The notes under the pieces are model-generated. The model saw only the letters and a program-made list of their open reading frames with translations. It was not told the origin of the DNA and searched no databases. The position numbers were made by a program, and so were the translations under genes. This document shows positions 47,778 through 58,006 of a stretch of DNA of 64,000 nt, piece after piece (the stretch's first letter is position 1; every line of letters starts with the position of its first letter). Source of the DNA: Chlamydoabsidia padenii. Lineage: Eukaryota; Mucoromycota; Mucoromycetes; Mucorales; Cunninghamellaceae. The stretch is from NCBI GenBank assembly GCA_025330725.1, contig JAIWND010000005.1, positions 434,001 to 498,000 on the forward strand, read 5' to 3'.

Positions 47778-48734
47778 TCATCCGTCCCGCTTGTGTCGTC
47801 GTTTAAAAGCAGGTTCGTTCCAATTGGTGTTGTCGATATTCATGCTGTTCAAAGATCGGCCCATAAAAGACAATTCGCTAGGTGTAATACGACGTTTCAA
47901 TCCATCCTGTTGTGTAACATCGTCGCTAATCCTGTTCATCCCATTGTTGTTGTCCCATAGTTGGCGATAAGAGCAGTGAGTTGGGCTCGGAGGTAAGAAG
48001 GTGAATTGAGTGTGAGGATCGATTTGGAAAGGATGGAATGCATTCTTGACCGCTGCTCCAATCACGCCTGACCCTGTTGATTTGTGTTCTGGTAGTGTGT
48101 GAGATCGTTCTTCGGGTAGAGCAGTCGCTGTTGTTGTTGTAGATTCAAGAGTTGGTGCAGAGAACCCCATTTCAGATGCAAGTTGGTCATTACGTCGTCG
48201 AGCGAAAGACAATAGATCTTCGACAGGTAAAAAGCCATGTTCAGTAGGTGTCGATATTTGTCTATTCGTTAAAGAGACTGTGGTGCTGGGGTGTGAGCTG
48301 ATGAATTCATAGAGATCCTGGAGGGCTTGTTGATATCCTGATGCATAGGCTTTACGGTTTTGGACCAAAGAATCTTTGTAAAGCGTCGTCACCTTCAGAG
48401 CCGCAGCTTTGAAGGAATCCATCAAGGCATTTTCAGATGATTCGTACGAGTCCAATAGAGAAGAAGGTGGTGGTGGTGGTTGCTGGTTTGGCTGATGAGA
48501 TCCATGTGTACTGGGGTTCATTGATTGATATAAAATGTTCGAATGGTGAGGTTTATACAAAGAAGAAGGAGAGTAGACAAAAGAAGATTCCATGATAACA
48601 ACTTGATAGATTTCAAATGCCGTTCCCCCAATCAGATACATCACAGCCATTTTAGGTGCGGCGTTCGAATATAGCGCCAGCGGCGTGAAAAGTGAGTCAA
48701 GATCCATCTGTCGGCCCAGCGGATTTAATCCCAC
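47778..48734 (-). CDS. TAPR1/HAPSTR1-like (DUF4588) protein
   Basis: Intronless frame of up to 318 residues. The conserved core is ENALMDSFKAAALKVTTLYK and KAYASGYQQALQDLYEFISS, which resembles the TAPR1-like (C16orf72/HAPSTR1) family linked to stress and telomere responses in animals. Polyproline (QQPPPPPSSL) precedes it, and the C-terminal half is disordered with a basic end (FKRRHKRDG, probable nuclear signal). The start is uncertain: candidates are 48734, 48592 (MESSFVYSPSS) and 48532 (MNPSTHGSHQ). A TTTCAAATGCCG promoter-like element at 48611-48622 in gene sense sits upstream of the two inner ATGs, which favours one of them. The family assignment is from remembered pattern. Confidence 0.6.
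   Translation of the reverse strand: MGLNPLGRQMDLDSLFTPLALYSNAAPKMAVMYLIGGTAFEIYQVVIMESSFVYSPSSLYKPHHSNILYQSMNPSTHGSHQPNQQPPPPPSSLLDSYESSENALMDSFKAAALKVTTLYKDSLVQNRKAYASGYQQALQDLYEFISSHPSTTVSLTNRQISTPTEHGFLPVEDLLSFARRRNDQLASEMGFSAPTLESTTTTATALPEERSHTLPEHKSTGSGVIGAAVKNAFHPFQIDPHTQFTFLPPSPTHCSYRQLWDNNNGMNRISDDVTQQDGLKRRITPSELSFMGRSLNSMNIDNTNWNEPAFKRRHKRDG
48611..48622 (-). promoter_or_regulatory. CGGCATTTGAAA element inside the 5' part of the TAPR1-like frame
   Basis: In gene sense reads CGGCATTTGAAA, 19 bases before the ATG at 48592 and about 80 before the one at 48532. If functional it implies an inner start codon. Confidence 0.35.
48718..48728 (+). promoter_or_regulatory. AGCGGATTTAA element upstream of TRP1
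   Basis: Variant element in sense for TRP1, about 103 bases before its ATG. It overlaps the extreme 5' end of the divergent TAPR1-like frame. Confidence 0.35.
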
Positions 48735-48830
48735 ATCTCAAATAAAAATTGAAAAAAAAGCTACTTTTTACTTTTTTAACCTTCTTTCTCCCCTTTTACT
48801 TTCTTCTTCTCCACTTTTACTTTACTCGAC

Positions 48831-51152
48831 ATGACCACCTTACTCATCGACAACTATGATTCGTTTACTTACAACATATACCAGTACCTTTGCTCTCAAG
48901 GCGCTAATGTGGTGGTTTATCGAAATGACAAGATCACTATTGAAGAAATCAACGCTTTACAACCTGTTAATATTGTCATTTCACCTGGTCCTGGTCATCC
49001 TTCTCACGACGGTGGTGTCTCCCGATCGGTAATTAGTCATTTTGCAGGTAAGCTTCCTATTCTTGGTATTTGTATGGGTGAACAATGCATCTATGAAGTA
49101 TTTGGAGGCACTGTCTCTCACTGTCCCGATATCCTACATGGCAAGACGTCGACTATCAAACATGATAGCTGTGGTCTCTTCCGTGGTGTACCTCAAGATA
49201 ATCAAGTGACTCGATATCATTCTTTGGCTGGTATGCCTTCGACTCTTCCTGATGTATTACAGGTGACTGCCAAGACTGATGATGGTGTGATCATGGCTAT
49301 CCGTCATAAAGAATATACTATTGAAGGTGTCCAATTCCATCCTGAAAGTATTCTTTGTGAACATGGTCACACAATGATGGCCAACTTTTTGAGTCTCCGT
49401 GGTGGTACTTGGGATCAAAATCCTGGTGCGGGTGTTTTGCCGGTGAAGACTAGTCAATCTGCTCCTGAACAAGAAGAAAAGAAATCGGTGGATCCTCCTG
49501 CGTCTTCCAATGGTGGTGGTGTCCCTTCGGTTTTACAAAGAATTCATACTCAACGTTTACAAGATATTGAAGCTGCCAAGCAAGTACCTGGCCAAAGTCA
49601 AGAAGATCTGGAAAAACTCCTGGCATTACATGTGGCTCCTCCTTTGAAGGATTTGGTCAGTCATATGCGTAAATCAACACCTGCTTTGATGGCTGAAGTT
49701 AAACGTGCGTCTCCCTCCAAAGGTCCCATCGACATCAAGGCGAATGCTGCCGATCAAGCTCTCAAGTATGCCTTGGCTGGTGCTAGTGTGATCTCTGTCC
49801 TGACCGAACCCAAATGGTTCCGTGGCTCCTTGAACGACATGCGACAGGTGCGGAAAGCGGTCAGTCAATTGGAACATCGCCCTTGTATTCTCAGAAAGGA
49901 CTTTATTGTGGATCGATATCAAATCTTAGAAGGACGACTCTATGGCGCTGATACGGTACTTTTGATTGTCGCCATGCTATCAGACGATACTTTACGGGAT
50001 CTCTACAACTACTCCAAATCTTTAGGTATGGAACCTCTGGTCGAAGTCAACAATGCGGAAGAAATGGCGAAAGCAAATGCGTTGGGTGCCAAGGTCATCG
50101 GGGTCAACAACAGAAACTTGCATAGCTTTGATGTGGATATGGAAACGACATCTCGGTTGGCGGAAATGGTACCTGAAGGAACGATCTTGTGTGCTCTCTC
50201 TGGAATCTCATGTCGGGCGGATGTGGAAACTTACATGAGTCAGGGCGTTAAAGGGATTTTGGTGGGTGAAGCTTTGATGCGGGCTTGGAATCTGAAGGAA
50301 TTTGTCAATGAACTGTTGGGCAAGACAAATGAGGTGACTCCGGTGGTGAATGCGAACAAGAAACGTGCTTTGGTCAAGATCTGCGGTATTGGTTCGGTGG
50401 AAGCGGCGGTGGAAGCTACTCGGGCAGGTGCTGATTTTATTGGATTGATCTTTGCTGAAAAGTCTCGTCGGTGTGTGCCTTTGAGCCTCGCCAAAAAGAT
50501 TGTTGATGCCGTACATGAAGCAGCAACCTCTATAAATGATAACAACAATAACAACAACAAGAATGATGACACTACCAAGATACCCGCTTCTAACGACTGG
50601 TTCGATGTACAACGATATCTATTGGAACAACGACCTCGGAAACCTTTGGTGGTGGGTGTGTTTTTGAATCAATCGGTGGAATACATGACCAATGTGGCAA
50701 CAACGGTGGGTTTGGATCTAATACAATTACATGGAACTGAATGTGTAGAGTTGGCTCGATTCCTACCTGTGCCAGTGATCAAGGCCTTCCTCATGGACGA
50801 CGATGCGTATCTGCCTGGTTTGATTCCTAACATGACTCAACCCGGTTATCATCATGCTGTGCTATTGGACGCCAAGGTTACTACTTTGCCTTCCGAACAA
50901 CAAGGTGGTCATGGTGTGTCTTTTGATTGGTCTTTGGCTCGTAAGGTAACTGAACACAAACGCGCTACTTCTCATGTGGACTTTCCTATCATTCTTGCCG
51001 GTGGTCTGGATCCTACTAATGTAGCCAAAGCCATTCATCAAGTCAAGCCCTGGGTTGTCGATGTCTCGTCGGGTGTGGAATCAAATGGACAAAAGGATTT
51101 GGAAAAGATTCGAAACTTTATCAAGGCAGCCAAAAGTACTGATCTCTATTAA
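48831..51152 (+). CDS. TRP1: trifunctional tryptophan protein (anthranilate synthase GATase / IGPS / PRAI)
   Basis: Intronless, 773 residues, fusing three tryptophan-pathway activities. Residues 1-200: class I glutamine amidotransferase of anthranilate synthase (LLIDNYDSFTYNIYQYLCSQ; nucleophile Cys in LGICMGEQ; HPES near the end). Residues about 235-500: indole-3-glycerol-phosphate synthase (ALMAEVKRASPSKGPID, ILRKDFIVDRYQILE, LVEVNNAEEM, GVNNRNLHSF, ILVGEALMRA). Residues about 510-773: phosphoribosylanthranilate isomerase (RALVKICGI, GADFIGLIFAEKSRRC, IQLHGTECVELARF, DWSLARKV, ILAGGLDPTNV, VDVSSGVESNGQKD). The order G-C-F is the classic filamentous-fungal arrangement. All three active-site regions look intact; the Met-Gly-Glu-Gln after the Cys differs slightly from the common LGHQ. 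An Asn-rich loop interrupts the PRAI part. Confidence 0.97.
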   Translation: MTTLLIDNYDSFTYNIYQYLCSQGANVVVYRNDKITIEEINALQPVNIVISPGPGHPSHDGGVSRSVISHFAGKLPILGICMGEQCIYEVFGGTVSHCPDILHGKTSTIKHDSCGLFRGVPQDNQVTRYHSLAGMPSTLPDVLQVTAKTDDGVIMAIRHKEYTIEGVQFHPESILCEHGHTMMANFLSLRGGTWDQNPGAGVLPVKTSQSAPEQEEKKSVDPPASSNGGGVPSVLQRIHTQRLQDIEAAKQVPGQSQEDLEKLLALHVAPPLKDLVSHMRKSTPALMAEVKRASPSKGPIDIKANAADQALKYALAGASVISVLTEPKWFRGSLNDMRQVRKAVSQLEHRPCILRKDFIVDRYQILEGRLYGADTVLLIVAMLSDDTLRDLYNYSKSLGMEPLVEVNNAEEMAKANALGAKVIGVNNRNLHSFDVDMETTSRLAEMVPEGTILCALSGISCRADVETYMSQGVKGILVGEALMRAWNLKEFVNELLGKTNEVTPVVNANKKRALVKICGIGSVEAAVEATRAGADFIGLIFAEKSRRCVPLSLAKKIVDAVHEAATSINDNNNNNNKNDDTTKIPASNDWFDVQRYLLEQRPRKPLVVGVFLNQSVEYMTNVATTVGLDLIQLHGTECVELARFLPVPVIKAFLMDDDAYLPGLIPNMTQPGYHHAVLLDAKVTTLPSEQQGGHGVSFDWSLARKVTEHKRATSHVDFPIILAGGLDPTNVAKAIHQVKPWVVDVSSGVESNGQKDLEKIRNFIKAAKSTDLY

Positions 51153-52082
51153 TATACATATACAAATATATATATATATATATATCCCCTTTAGTTTTTA
51201 GTAACATATTTATTCAATAAAAAGCCTTTACTATTGATTAAAAGTATTGTCTTTTTGTGTTGGGGATTTAAACCATGCAGGCGGGATTTCAATGTCAAAC
51301 GGGAAGTGATGTCTGGAAGGTAATACCATCTATCAAACCACAATCTATTATGTCATCTACATCGATGACTGATGCTAATCTCTTATGTTAGCAATGGATT
51401 AAAGACAATACCTCGATACAGACCACGATCGAGATATACATGGACAAAGTTCAATACTGCATTTAAAAGCCCAAGAAATCAAGTATGATTCAAAGCAACA
51501 TATAGCATTATCATGATGGTGGGTAAAAAAAAAAAAAGTTACATTTATTATAAGAGTGCACAATGTGTATATAGACTATAAAAGGGAGGGGATACTATCT
51601 ACCACACGGGTGAAGAGAGGAGTAATAAAATATGTATGGGAAGGGACAATATGTTGTATAAACAAACGTGCCATATAATACAAAGGGTGGAGTGACTAAC
51701 TGCAAGAAGGGTAATAACAATAATCTACAGTAATAACTATTGACGTCTCTCTTCACTTTAAAGGAATAGCCACGAGAAGGTGGAGACCATCTATTCCCAT
51801 GCCCCAGATCCCTACTTGTTGACGTCTTTCAACCACCTAAGCACCAGTCAGAACTTCAAAGAGTCTCTTCAACTGATACATGGGTAAAAAGAGCGTTAAA
51901 GAGAGAAGAAAAAAAAAAAATCGCCCCGCTTTGAAAACGAGTCTGAGTTACGGATTGATTTGATTGGCTAAAGCGGGCAAAGCCTGATTGGAAATGCCAA
52001 AAAAGAAAATGCCGCCTTCATTTTTTGTTTTTTGTTTCTTAGTTTATCCCTTCTCTACATTCTTCAATAATTGGCTATTACC
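51153..52082. other. spacer with tandem elements, start of gene-poor region
   Basis: Begins with an AT repeat (51170-51184) at the TRP1 3' end, then the tandem element pair at 51261-51293. A further 0.8 kb shows nothing recognisable except a poly(A) tract at 51526-51537. Confidence 0.5.
51261..51293 (+). promoter_or_regulatory. tandem pair of promoter elements, no gene downstream
   Basis: TGGGGATTTAAACC (51261-51274) and GGCGGGATTTCAAT (51280-51293), same orientation, 19 bases apart. No intact plus-strand gene follows within 5 kb. Confidence 0.45.
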
Positions 52083-53265
52083 ATGGAAGTACCTGGACCT
52101 TTTCAAGAAGGTAAGTAATATATTATTCCAGATCTCGTATAAATACAATTGGACACTAATCTTTATGGTTTCACTTTTTATCTCGTTAGAAATTGCTGCG
52201 ACTTTATTGAATATAACAGATACCAACAAAGTGGTCCTTTGGGATAAAGTTATTGAAGATCTACAGGACTTTATTATTGAAAACTACGATGGAAAAATCT
52301 TGAACGTTTTTCGGGGTGATTGGAAAAGGTGTATCAAGGCGGCAGCTAAAGCCTATGGGTTATACTCTTACTGGAAACGACGAATACGAGCCAGCTTGGA
52401 AAACATTGGAAGGCTCTTTGGAGGTGAAAAAACCAAAGAAAACGAACACAATGACGACCGATTCCAACTACAAGCTATCTGATGAAGAAAAACAACGCGT
52501 CCTTGATCAGTATAACAATGTGCCTGATGAACAAAAATGGACTTTATCAACTGGGACTATTGTTGATGATCAAATAAAACAACTTGTCACCCAATCACTC
52601 TTTGAACATCCAGTGCACTCCATGATCCTTGCCCCGACCGACTCAATTTGGATGACCTATTTTACTCAGGCTGAATTACATGAAATCAAGACTCATCATC
52701 CGAAACCACTCAAGCAATTGCCCAAGGAATTGAACGACTATCTTGACTCATATGACTAAAAGTGGGACTCTGCCATTGATCTCTACAAACACGCCGATCA
52801 TCAACACCATGATCCTGTTACGGATTTCGACAAAAAATGGGTGCAGGAAAGTGTCCTGAAGGCGACCGTACTCTTCCTCCAATAATAACCTTGACCTCAA
52901 CAACTATTCCGAAGCCGATCTTCTCCACAACATCTGGCCGTTTGTCTATCGTATATACCAAGATCAACAAATCAAAGCAAAACTCGGGGAACGATGTAGT
53001 GTGGCTGTCGCACTTGGGCGAAACGATTAAAGGTCAAGGAAAGCAATGGAGGCCAAGGTCGATATCCTTTTTGAAATCTGTAGAAACGAATTGGGATCCC
53101 GCGAAATTGGCAAGGATAACGTCGTGGTTGCTGATGACAAAGTATCTTGATGATGGACTTGTGAAAATGCCCAAGGCACTCAAGGACATACTCTCCATGT
53201 TGGTCAAGGTGAACCCCGGGAAGGTGAACGAACTAGTCACGGTTGGCTACTTGATCATTAATTAA
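52083..53265 (+). pseudogene. decayed member of a Mucorales-type uncharacterised family
   Basis: ATG and first exon MEVPGPFQE join across an intron (52111-52189) to EIAATLLNITDTNKVVLWDK. The frame then shifts near 52315 to a block with YTLTGNDEYEPAWKTLEGS, which runs to a TAA at 52757 and resumes in the same frame as KWDSAIDLYKHADHQHHD. Another shift near 52880 gives the block DLLHNIWPFVYRIYQDQQIK, interrupted by TAA, then AKVDILFEICRNELGSREIG. A last shift gives YLDDGLVKMPKALKDILSML and VNELVTVGYLIIN. This succession resembles a large uncharacterised family of Mucorales proteins whose C terminus reads DGL.K.PK.LKDM. At least three frameshifts and two stops make it non-functional. Confidence 0.7.
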
Positions 53266-53618
53266 TAATAGAAAATATTAAATGTTAACATTTTTTGTTT
53301 TCATAGGCTTGGACATGGAATTGGTTTTTATGGACGTGTTTGTCTTTGTCTTTATCCTGTTTTCACCTTTGTCTTTACAAACTTTGAATAAATATAACCC
53401 CTTTTCTTCCCCTACCCCCAGTGATACGTTTGCTGAAGGCATTTTACTATGATGATCAAATGCTCATCGCCAATGTTTAGTAGTAGTAGTAGTAAAAGTA
53501 GTAGCAAATTATTATTAACATCAATAAAAAAGGTTAGGGTTTTATTTTATAATGCGTCCCTATTTTATAAAAAAAAAACATGATCCCTCTCTCTTGCAAA
53601 AAAAAAAAAAAAAAAAAA

Positions 53619-53633
53619 AGCGGAATTTGAATT
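53619..53633 (+). promoter_or_regulatory. AGCGGAATTTGAATT element without a gene
   Basis: One mismatch in the core; directly follows an A20 tract, as several other copies do. No intact plus-strand gene downstream. Confidence 0.4.
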
Positions 53634-53839
53634 GTTGCATGAATCCATCGATCATCTTGCTAAAAACGATTTATGCAACGGCAAACTGTATATACGTGGA
53701 CCCATTTTCAATCGCAATCATTATATTCCCACCAAGTCATTCAGTCTATGTTGTGTATACAATGTCTTTGTGAAAATGATAATAAATGGTAAAAAAGTAT
53801 AAAAGTGGATAAACTACACCAGGGCGCCGTTATTTTAGC

Positions 53840-53860
53840 TGTACTGTATTGTACAGTACA
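53840..53860. repeat. 9-bp inverted repeat
   Basis: TGTACTGTA, a TTG spacer, then TACAGTACA: a perfect hairpin-capable palindrome. It could be a transposon-end footprint or a protein-binding site; nothing around it decides. Confidence 0.6.
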
Positions 53861-54002
53861 TCAAAAATAAAAGTTATAAGAAAGAGTAGTGATCAAGACA
53901 TTGTTTTATTTAAAAAGATTATGGAGATATATGTATGTACTAGATAGACTATGGGGGGATAAGGGATAATAACCAACACAACATGAGAATATATAATAAA
54001 CA

Positions 54003-54358
54003 CTACTGTAATAATATAAAATCAGCCAGTTTACTAATTGTCATCTTTTCTTGCTTGATTAACTTGAGTTCATCGATAGCCACCATAACAGGATTTGAGT
54101 CATCACCATTTTGATGTAAGGACTTGCTTTTCAGTGCCATCCAATCCTTCTTGAAAGTACGTTGTAGCAAAGTATACCAACAAAGAGTTTGCCCTTCCAA
54201 CACAGCTTGTAGTTTTTCCACCATTTCCACAGGAGTGTACCCAAAGAATTCCACCCGAGATCCGGACCTTGCCATCCAGTGCTATGCTTCCGTAGCAAAA
54301 GTTCGAAATATAGTCTGTTTTCGTCGTTACAAGAAGGTGTTGGAGATGATCTTGTCAT
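54003..54358 (-). pseudogene. possible retrotransposon Gag-like remnant
   Basis: Minus-strand frame of 90 residues with a Gag-like spacing: GYTPVEMVEKLQAVLEGQTL, then CWYTLLQRTFKKDWMALKSK. Upstream the frame breaks (TAG before the first Met) and continues in another frame. No zinc knuckle, protease or reverse transcriptase is seen nearby. The resemblance to Ty3-type Gag is weak and based on the helix-W-Y-helix-W pattern only. Confidence 0.3.
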
Positions 54359-54482
54359 TCACGCCATTCCTTGCCACATTACATCAAACAAGTATACAAC
54401 AACTAATAAGGAGCCAAAGCCTACAACCAGAAGAAATGTGATTAATAATCCAGTCTTTTTTTTTCTTCTTTACTTCACGTAC

Positions 54483-55230
54483 CAGAAACAAAGAGAGACC
54501 ACGAAACACCAGAGAAAACAATCAAGGAAGAAAACCCAACCATAACGAATGAAGACAAACCTACAATAAGAGCAAGAAGTGTCATTAGTAACAATGTCTT
54601 TTCTTGTTTTTTTTTTCTTTACTTACAATAATGTTCCCATAAACATTACACATCATGATCCATCTCCATGAATCAAATGGAGCGCCGTAACTGGTGGCTA
54701 GTGCAACATGCCCGAGAATAGGTAGATCCACAATAATGCTTCAACATACCAGACATCCCGCTTTACCAGCACAACCCATTCGCTAGCAGATCCAGGTTTG
54801 GAACAAGACACGATGTCGCCTACGTCCTGCCACGGCAAAAAGGCTAGGCCTAATCACTATTCTACACAAGGTAGCCACCTCGCAAAATCTGCCAACTTAT
54901 CCATTTGATTACTAACAGGAGACTTCACATATCAGAGACAAAGAGGGAGCATAAACCTAGTGTAAATAATTAACAATTCAGTTAGAGTATAAAACAGTAA
55001 CAACTTTGGCAGAGTATCATTCAAGATGCATTGACTTACCTTCATGACCAGAATCACAATAAGAGAGAGGAAGCCATGAGATTACAGCCATCACAAAAAG
55101 AGGTTTTTCATATTGACAGCCATTAGGTGATTCATGGTTTACTTTTGTGTGTGAAATAATCCATCTTGTAATCATGGCCAGCAATAGGAATGGGTACGGG
55201 GGACAAGCACAGGTTCTTTAAGAGGGTTTT
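54483..55230 (-). pseudogene. decayed multi-span membrane protein gene
   Basis: Coding-like exons on the minus strand with conserved splice borders. The first (about 55230-55037) reads EKPLFVMAVISWLPLSYCDS then GHEG and a gtaagt donor. A second contains LFAVAGRRRHRVLFQTWIC, then TAG (54785-54783), then a TGA in the same frame (54743-54741), then IIVDLPILGHVALATSYGAP and SWRWIMMCNVYGNII with a donor. The last (54560-54483) is a hydrophobic block, MVGFSSLIVFSGVSWSLFVS. Several segments would be transmembrane helices. The layout recalls small multi-span proteins such as the Frag1/DRAM/Sfk1 group, but this is only a guess. Two in-frame stops make it a relic. Confidence 0.5.
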
Positions 55231-55355
55231 GTTTAAAGGGGAGATTTGTGTATAGGGAAGTTAAAACAAAAAATAAAAAATAAACAAGAAAAAATAGAGG
55301 AAAGAAAAAGAAAAAAAAGAAATTCAAAAAATCACGTTTTCATAGTTCGCGACGT

Positions 55356-55368
55356 GGCGGGATTTTAA
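55356..55368 (+). promoter_or_regulatory. GGCGGGATTTTAA element upstream of a plus-strand relic
   Basis: Near-perfect copy, about 150 bases upstream of the coding-like relic starting near 55503. Confidence 0.4.
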
Positions 55369-55502
55369 TAACTTTGCGAAAAAGCATTTCCTTCTTCTTT
55401 GTCTTCCCATTCCCAAGACATTCAACTTGGTCCTCTTCAACAGGGAACTCTCATTTGTTGTAACGATTGAATGATGAAGATAAACAAAAAGAGGTGACGA
55501 AG

Positions 55503-55929
55503 CAACTGACTCTGTGGTAGTAATGGGCTCTCTTGGAAATTATCCAAACTGGATCAACATGGTAAAGGTAAAAGAAAGGCACGAAGAGATAGGATAGTAA
55601 TATATACTGTCTCTTTCTTCTTGGACAATCACCTTACCCAAGACTCTAATACTAATATTTTTCAAGTCATGTTGATGTAGAATTGATACCTACCAATTGA
55701 CCATAGACGAATCTCTTTTTTTGGCTGATACAACAAACTGGGAAAAAGGACGACGTTCTCTGAATGGATTGCAATAGGGTTTGGTTGAAAAGAAGAATGA
55801 TGTTATTGCAAACGCAGTGGACATTGAGGGTGGATTGGGTGGTCAAGTGCGACGATGGTACACCTCTTGATTGCAACTGGGGATATATTTGGATGTCAAA
55901 TCAATCATTGGTCTAATAGTGGTAGATTA
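55503..55929 (+). pseudogene. coding-like relic, unrecognised
   Basis: A block ATDSVVVMGSLGNYPNWINM ends at a donor-like gtaaag. About 100 bases on, a second block reads IDTYQLTIDESLFLADTTNW, continues to SLNGLQ, TAG, then VIANAVDIEGGLGGQVRRWY, TGA, then GIYLDVKSIIGLIVVD and TAG. Composition and phase persistence across two stops suggest a dead gene behind the element at 55356. Family unknown. Confidence 0.4.
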
Positions 55930-56267
55930 GTTTTAGATTAGTTTTATTATATATATAGTGTTATATTCAATCTTAATGTCAATAAAGTCTTGTTTTATCA
56001 TATGTTTGCTGGTCAATGTAAATACGTTTATCAATGAATTTGTTTCTATCATAAATGATTTACGTACCAGGATGGATAGCACCTATATACATGATGAATC
56101 GTGTAAAATTCATGCCCGTGCAACCAAAATTAGCTGTGAACTGAAATACCTACTGATTTAGCTGTCCAGGTAATTATGCATTTATTAGCATGATAAAAAA
56201 TGATTTATTTTATTGATTGGATAGTTGTAATGATAATACGGGTACTATAAACTAAAAGTGATATAAT
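55930..56267. other. spacer left of NDK1
   Basis: AT-rich, with no recognisable coding content; likely the 3' flank of NDK1. Confidence 0.5.
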
Positions 56268-56912
56268 CTATTCGTAAAGCAAACCCAAGAGAGGAGAGGT
56301 GTAGTTTTTGACACCGTTGGGGAACCACAAGGCGATTTCACGTTCAGCAGAGTCAACAGCATCGGAAGCATGGACGATGTTCTTACCACTACAAGAAGAG
56401 GGGGAGGGGAAGAGTTAAAATTGAGAATCACATCGGTTTAGATCATTATCAACTTACACGCAGATACAGAAGTCACCACGGATGGAACCAGGGAGAGAGT
56501 TGAGAGGGTTAGTTTCACCGACCATCTATACATAAAGAGAGTAACAAACCATTGTTAATACACATTTAACTTTGATGTTAACCTTTCTTTACCTTGCGAC
56601 CACCCTTGACAACTTCCAAACCAGAGAAGACCATACCGACAACAGGACCGGACATCATGTATTCAACCAAAGCAGGGAAGAAAGGCTTGGACTTCAAGTC
56701 TTGATACTAAATAAATAACAATTTAGTGAGTATGATACAAACAAATAAAGAGGCTATATAAAACTTACATGTTCTTCGAGACGTTCCTTGGTAGGGTGGA
56801 TCAATTCAAGAGCAAGAAGTTGATAACCACGTTGTTCGAAACGCTTGAGGATTTCACCAACGAGACCACGTTGGACACCATCGGGCTTGACCATGACATA
56901 AGTACGTTCCAT
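56268..56912 (-). CDS. NDK1: nucleoside diphosphate kinase
   Basis: Transfers the gamma phosphate from ATP to nucleoside diphosphates through a phospho-histidine. Exons 56912-56769, 56706-56593, 56525-56458 and 56388-56268 give 148 residues, the standard size. The whole family signature is present: [59 protein letters not shown], and [20 protein letters not shown], in which the histidine of NIVHASD is the catalytic residue. The end SPLLGLLYE follows NGVKNYT. Cys replaces the usual Gln in DFCIxVG. A CGGCGTTTGAA element lies 106 bases upstream. Confidence 0.96.
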
Positions 56913-57017
56913 TTTGTTTGAGTATGTGTTTTGAAAGAAAAGAAAAAGAAGAGAAAAGAGCCTGAGAATAAAAAACACTGCCCCTTTATAAAAAAAATCT
57001 TTTTGTCGCTTCGAACA

Positions 57018-57028
57018 TTCAAACGCCG
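57018..57028 (-). promoter_or_regulatory. CGGCGTTTGAA element upstream of NDK1
   Basis: In gene sense, 106 bases upstream of the ATG. Confidence 0.45.
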
Positions 57029-57383
57029 CTCCGAGATGCCTACACCCGAGAATCTTTCGTAAAAGTGTATTAGATGATGGAATAGAGTAGTACTGTGTTA
57101 ATGATGCTTAATAAGAGTTCTTGTTTCTATATTGTTATTACAGTAACAAGATCGCCGTCAAGCGGGCCAGATCATCTTTGAATAGGGGGGAAAGGTCAGA
57201 ACCAAGTACAGTCATCACTTTTTGAAAGCCTATGACGATGAGATGGCCATCCATATGAATCATTCTTCATTTCCTTCAACAATCAGTCGATAGGATCATC
57301 TTTTATTCATGTAAATCACTCTTATATGCAATCATCTACAGAGACAAGGAGTACTATGTGGCTTATGTCCTTTTGCTTTCATC

Positions 57384-57400
57384 GACGGGATTTGAATTTT
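57384..57400 (+). promoter_or_regulatory. GACGGGATTTGAATTTT element upstream of TRM112
   Basis: Exact 11-mer core in gene sense, 119 bases before the ATG. Confidence 0.5.
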
Positions 57401-57502
57401 GTCGATATCCATCTGCCAGTGTGGTACTTTTTTTTTTTTTTTTTCTCTTTTCACTCTTCTTCGTTTCTTTAATTATCAGCACCACACCAATATATATAAA
57501 AC

Positions 57503-58006
57503 ATGAGACTTATCACTCACAACATGCTACAATGCCACGTCAAGGACTGCAATACTAACAACTTTCCACTCCGTTTTGAAGATGCTGAAGTAGAACTCAT
57601 TGAAGCCGAATACAATCCTACCTTCTTGGTCAACATGTTACCAAAGTTGGAATGGGAAGCCCTTGTCAATACTGCTGTCCAGGTAAGTCAATGTAGAAAA
57701 GGGATAATATTCTAATACTAATAGTGACAACTTTCCTTCTTTTAGCTCGGTATCAACAATGTACCTTCTCAAGTACCGGAAAACGCAGGTGAAAACGAGG
57801 AATTCTTAAAGACTCTTCATAACTTGATTTTAGAAGTAAGTATGAAGTATATATATGAAGGTGTTGGGGTCTACGATACTAATATCTTTTTCCTTTATGA
57901 ATAGACACACGTACAACAAGGGAAAATGGTATGCAACAATTGTCAACATGTATATAATATCAAGGATGGAATCCCCAATATGCTTTTAGCCGAACACGAA
58001 ATCTAG
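57503..58006 (+). CDS. TRM112: Trm112, methyltransferase activator
   Basis: Zinc protein that activates several tRNA, rRNA and translation-factor methyltransferases (for example Trm9, Trm11, Bud23, Mtq2). Exons 57503-57682, 57746-57835 and 57905-58006 give 123 residues. It opens MRLITHNMLQCHVKDC, with the first zinc-ligand pair (C..C), and continues NNFPLRFEDAEVELIEAEYN and FLVNMLPKLEWEALVNTA. The C-terminal block GKMVCNNCQHVYNIKDGIPN supplies the second CxxC pair and the conserved NIKDGIPNMLL ending. Length is normal. Confidence 0.96.

Larger units (their letters stand above)
53266..54002. other. spacer with orphan element and short inverted repeat
   Basis: Holds a TAG-rich microsatellite near 53478-53495, a poly(A) tract, the element at 53619 and a perfect 9-bp inverted repeat at 53840-53860. 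No gene seen. Confidence 0.45.
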
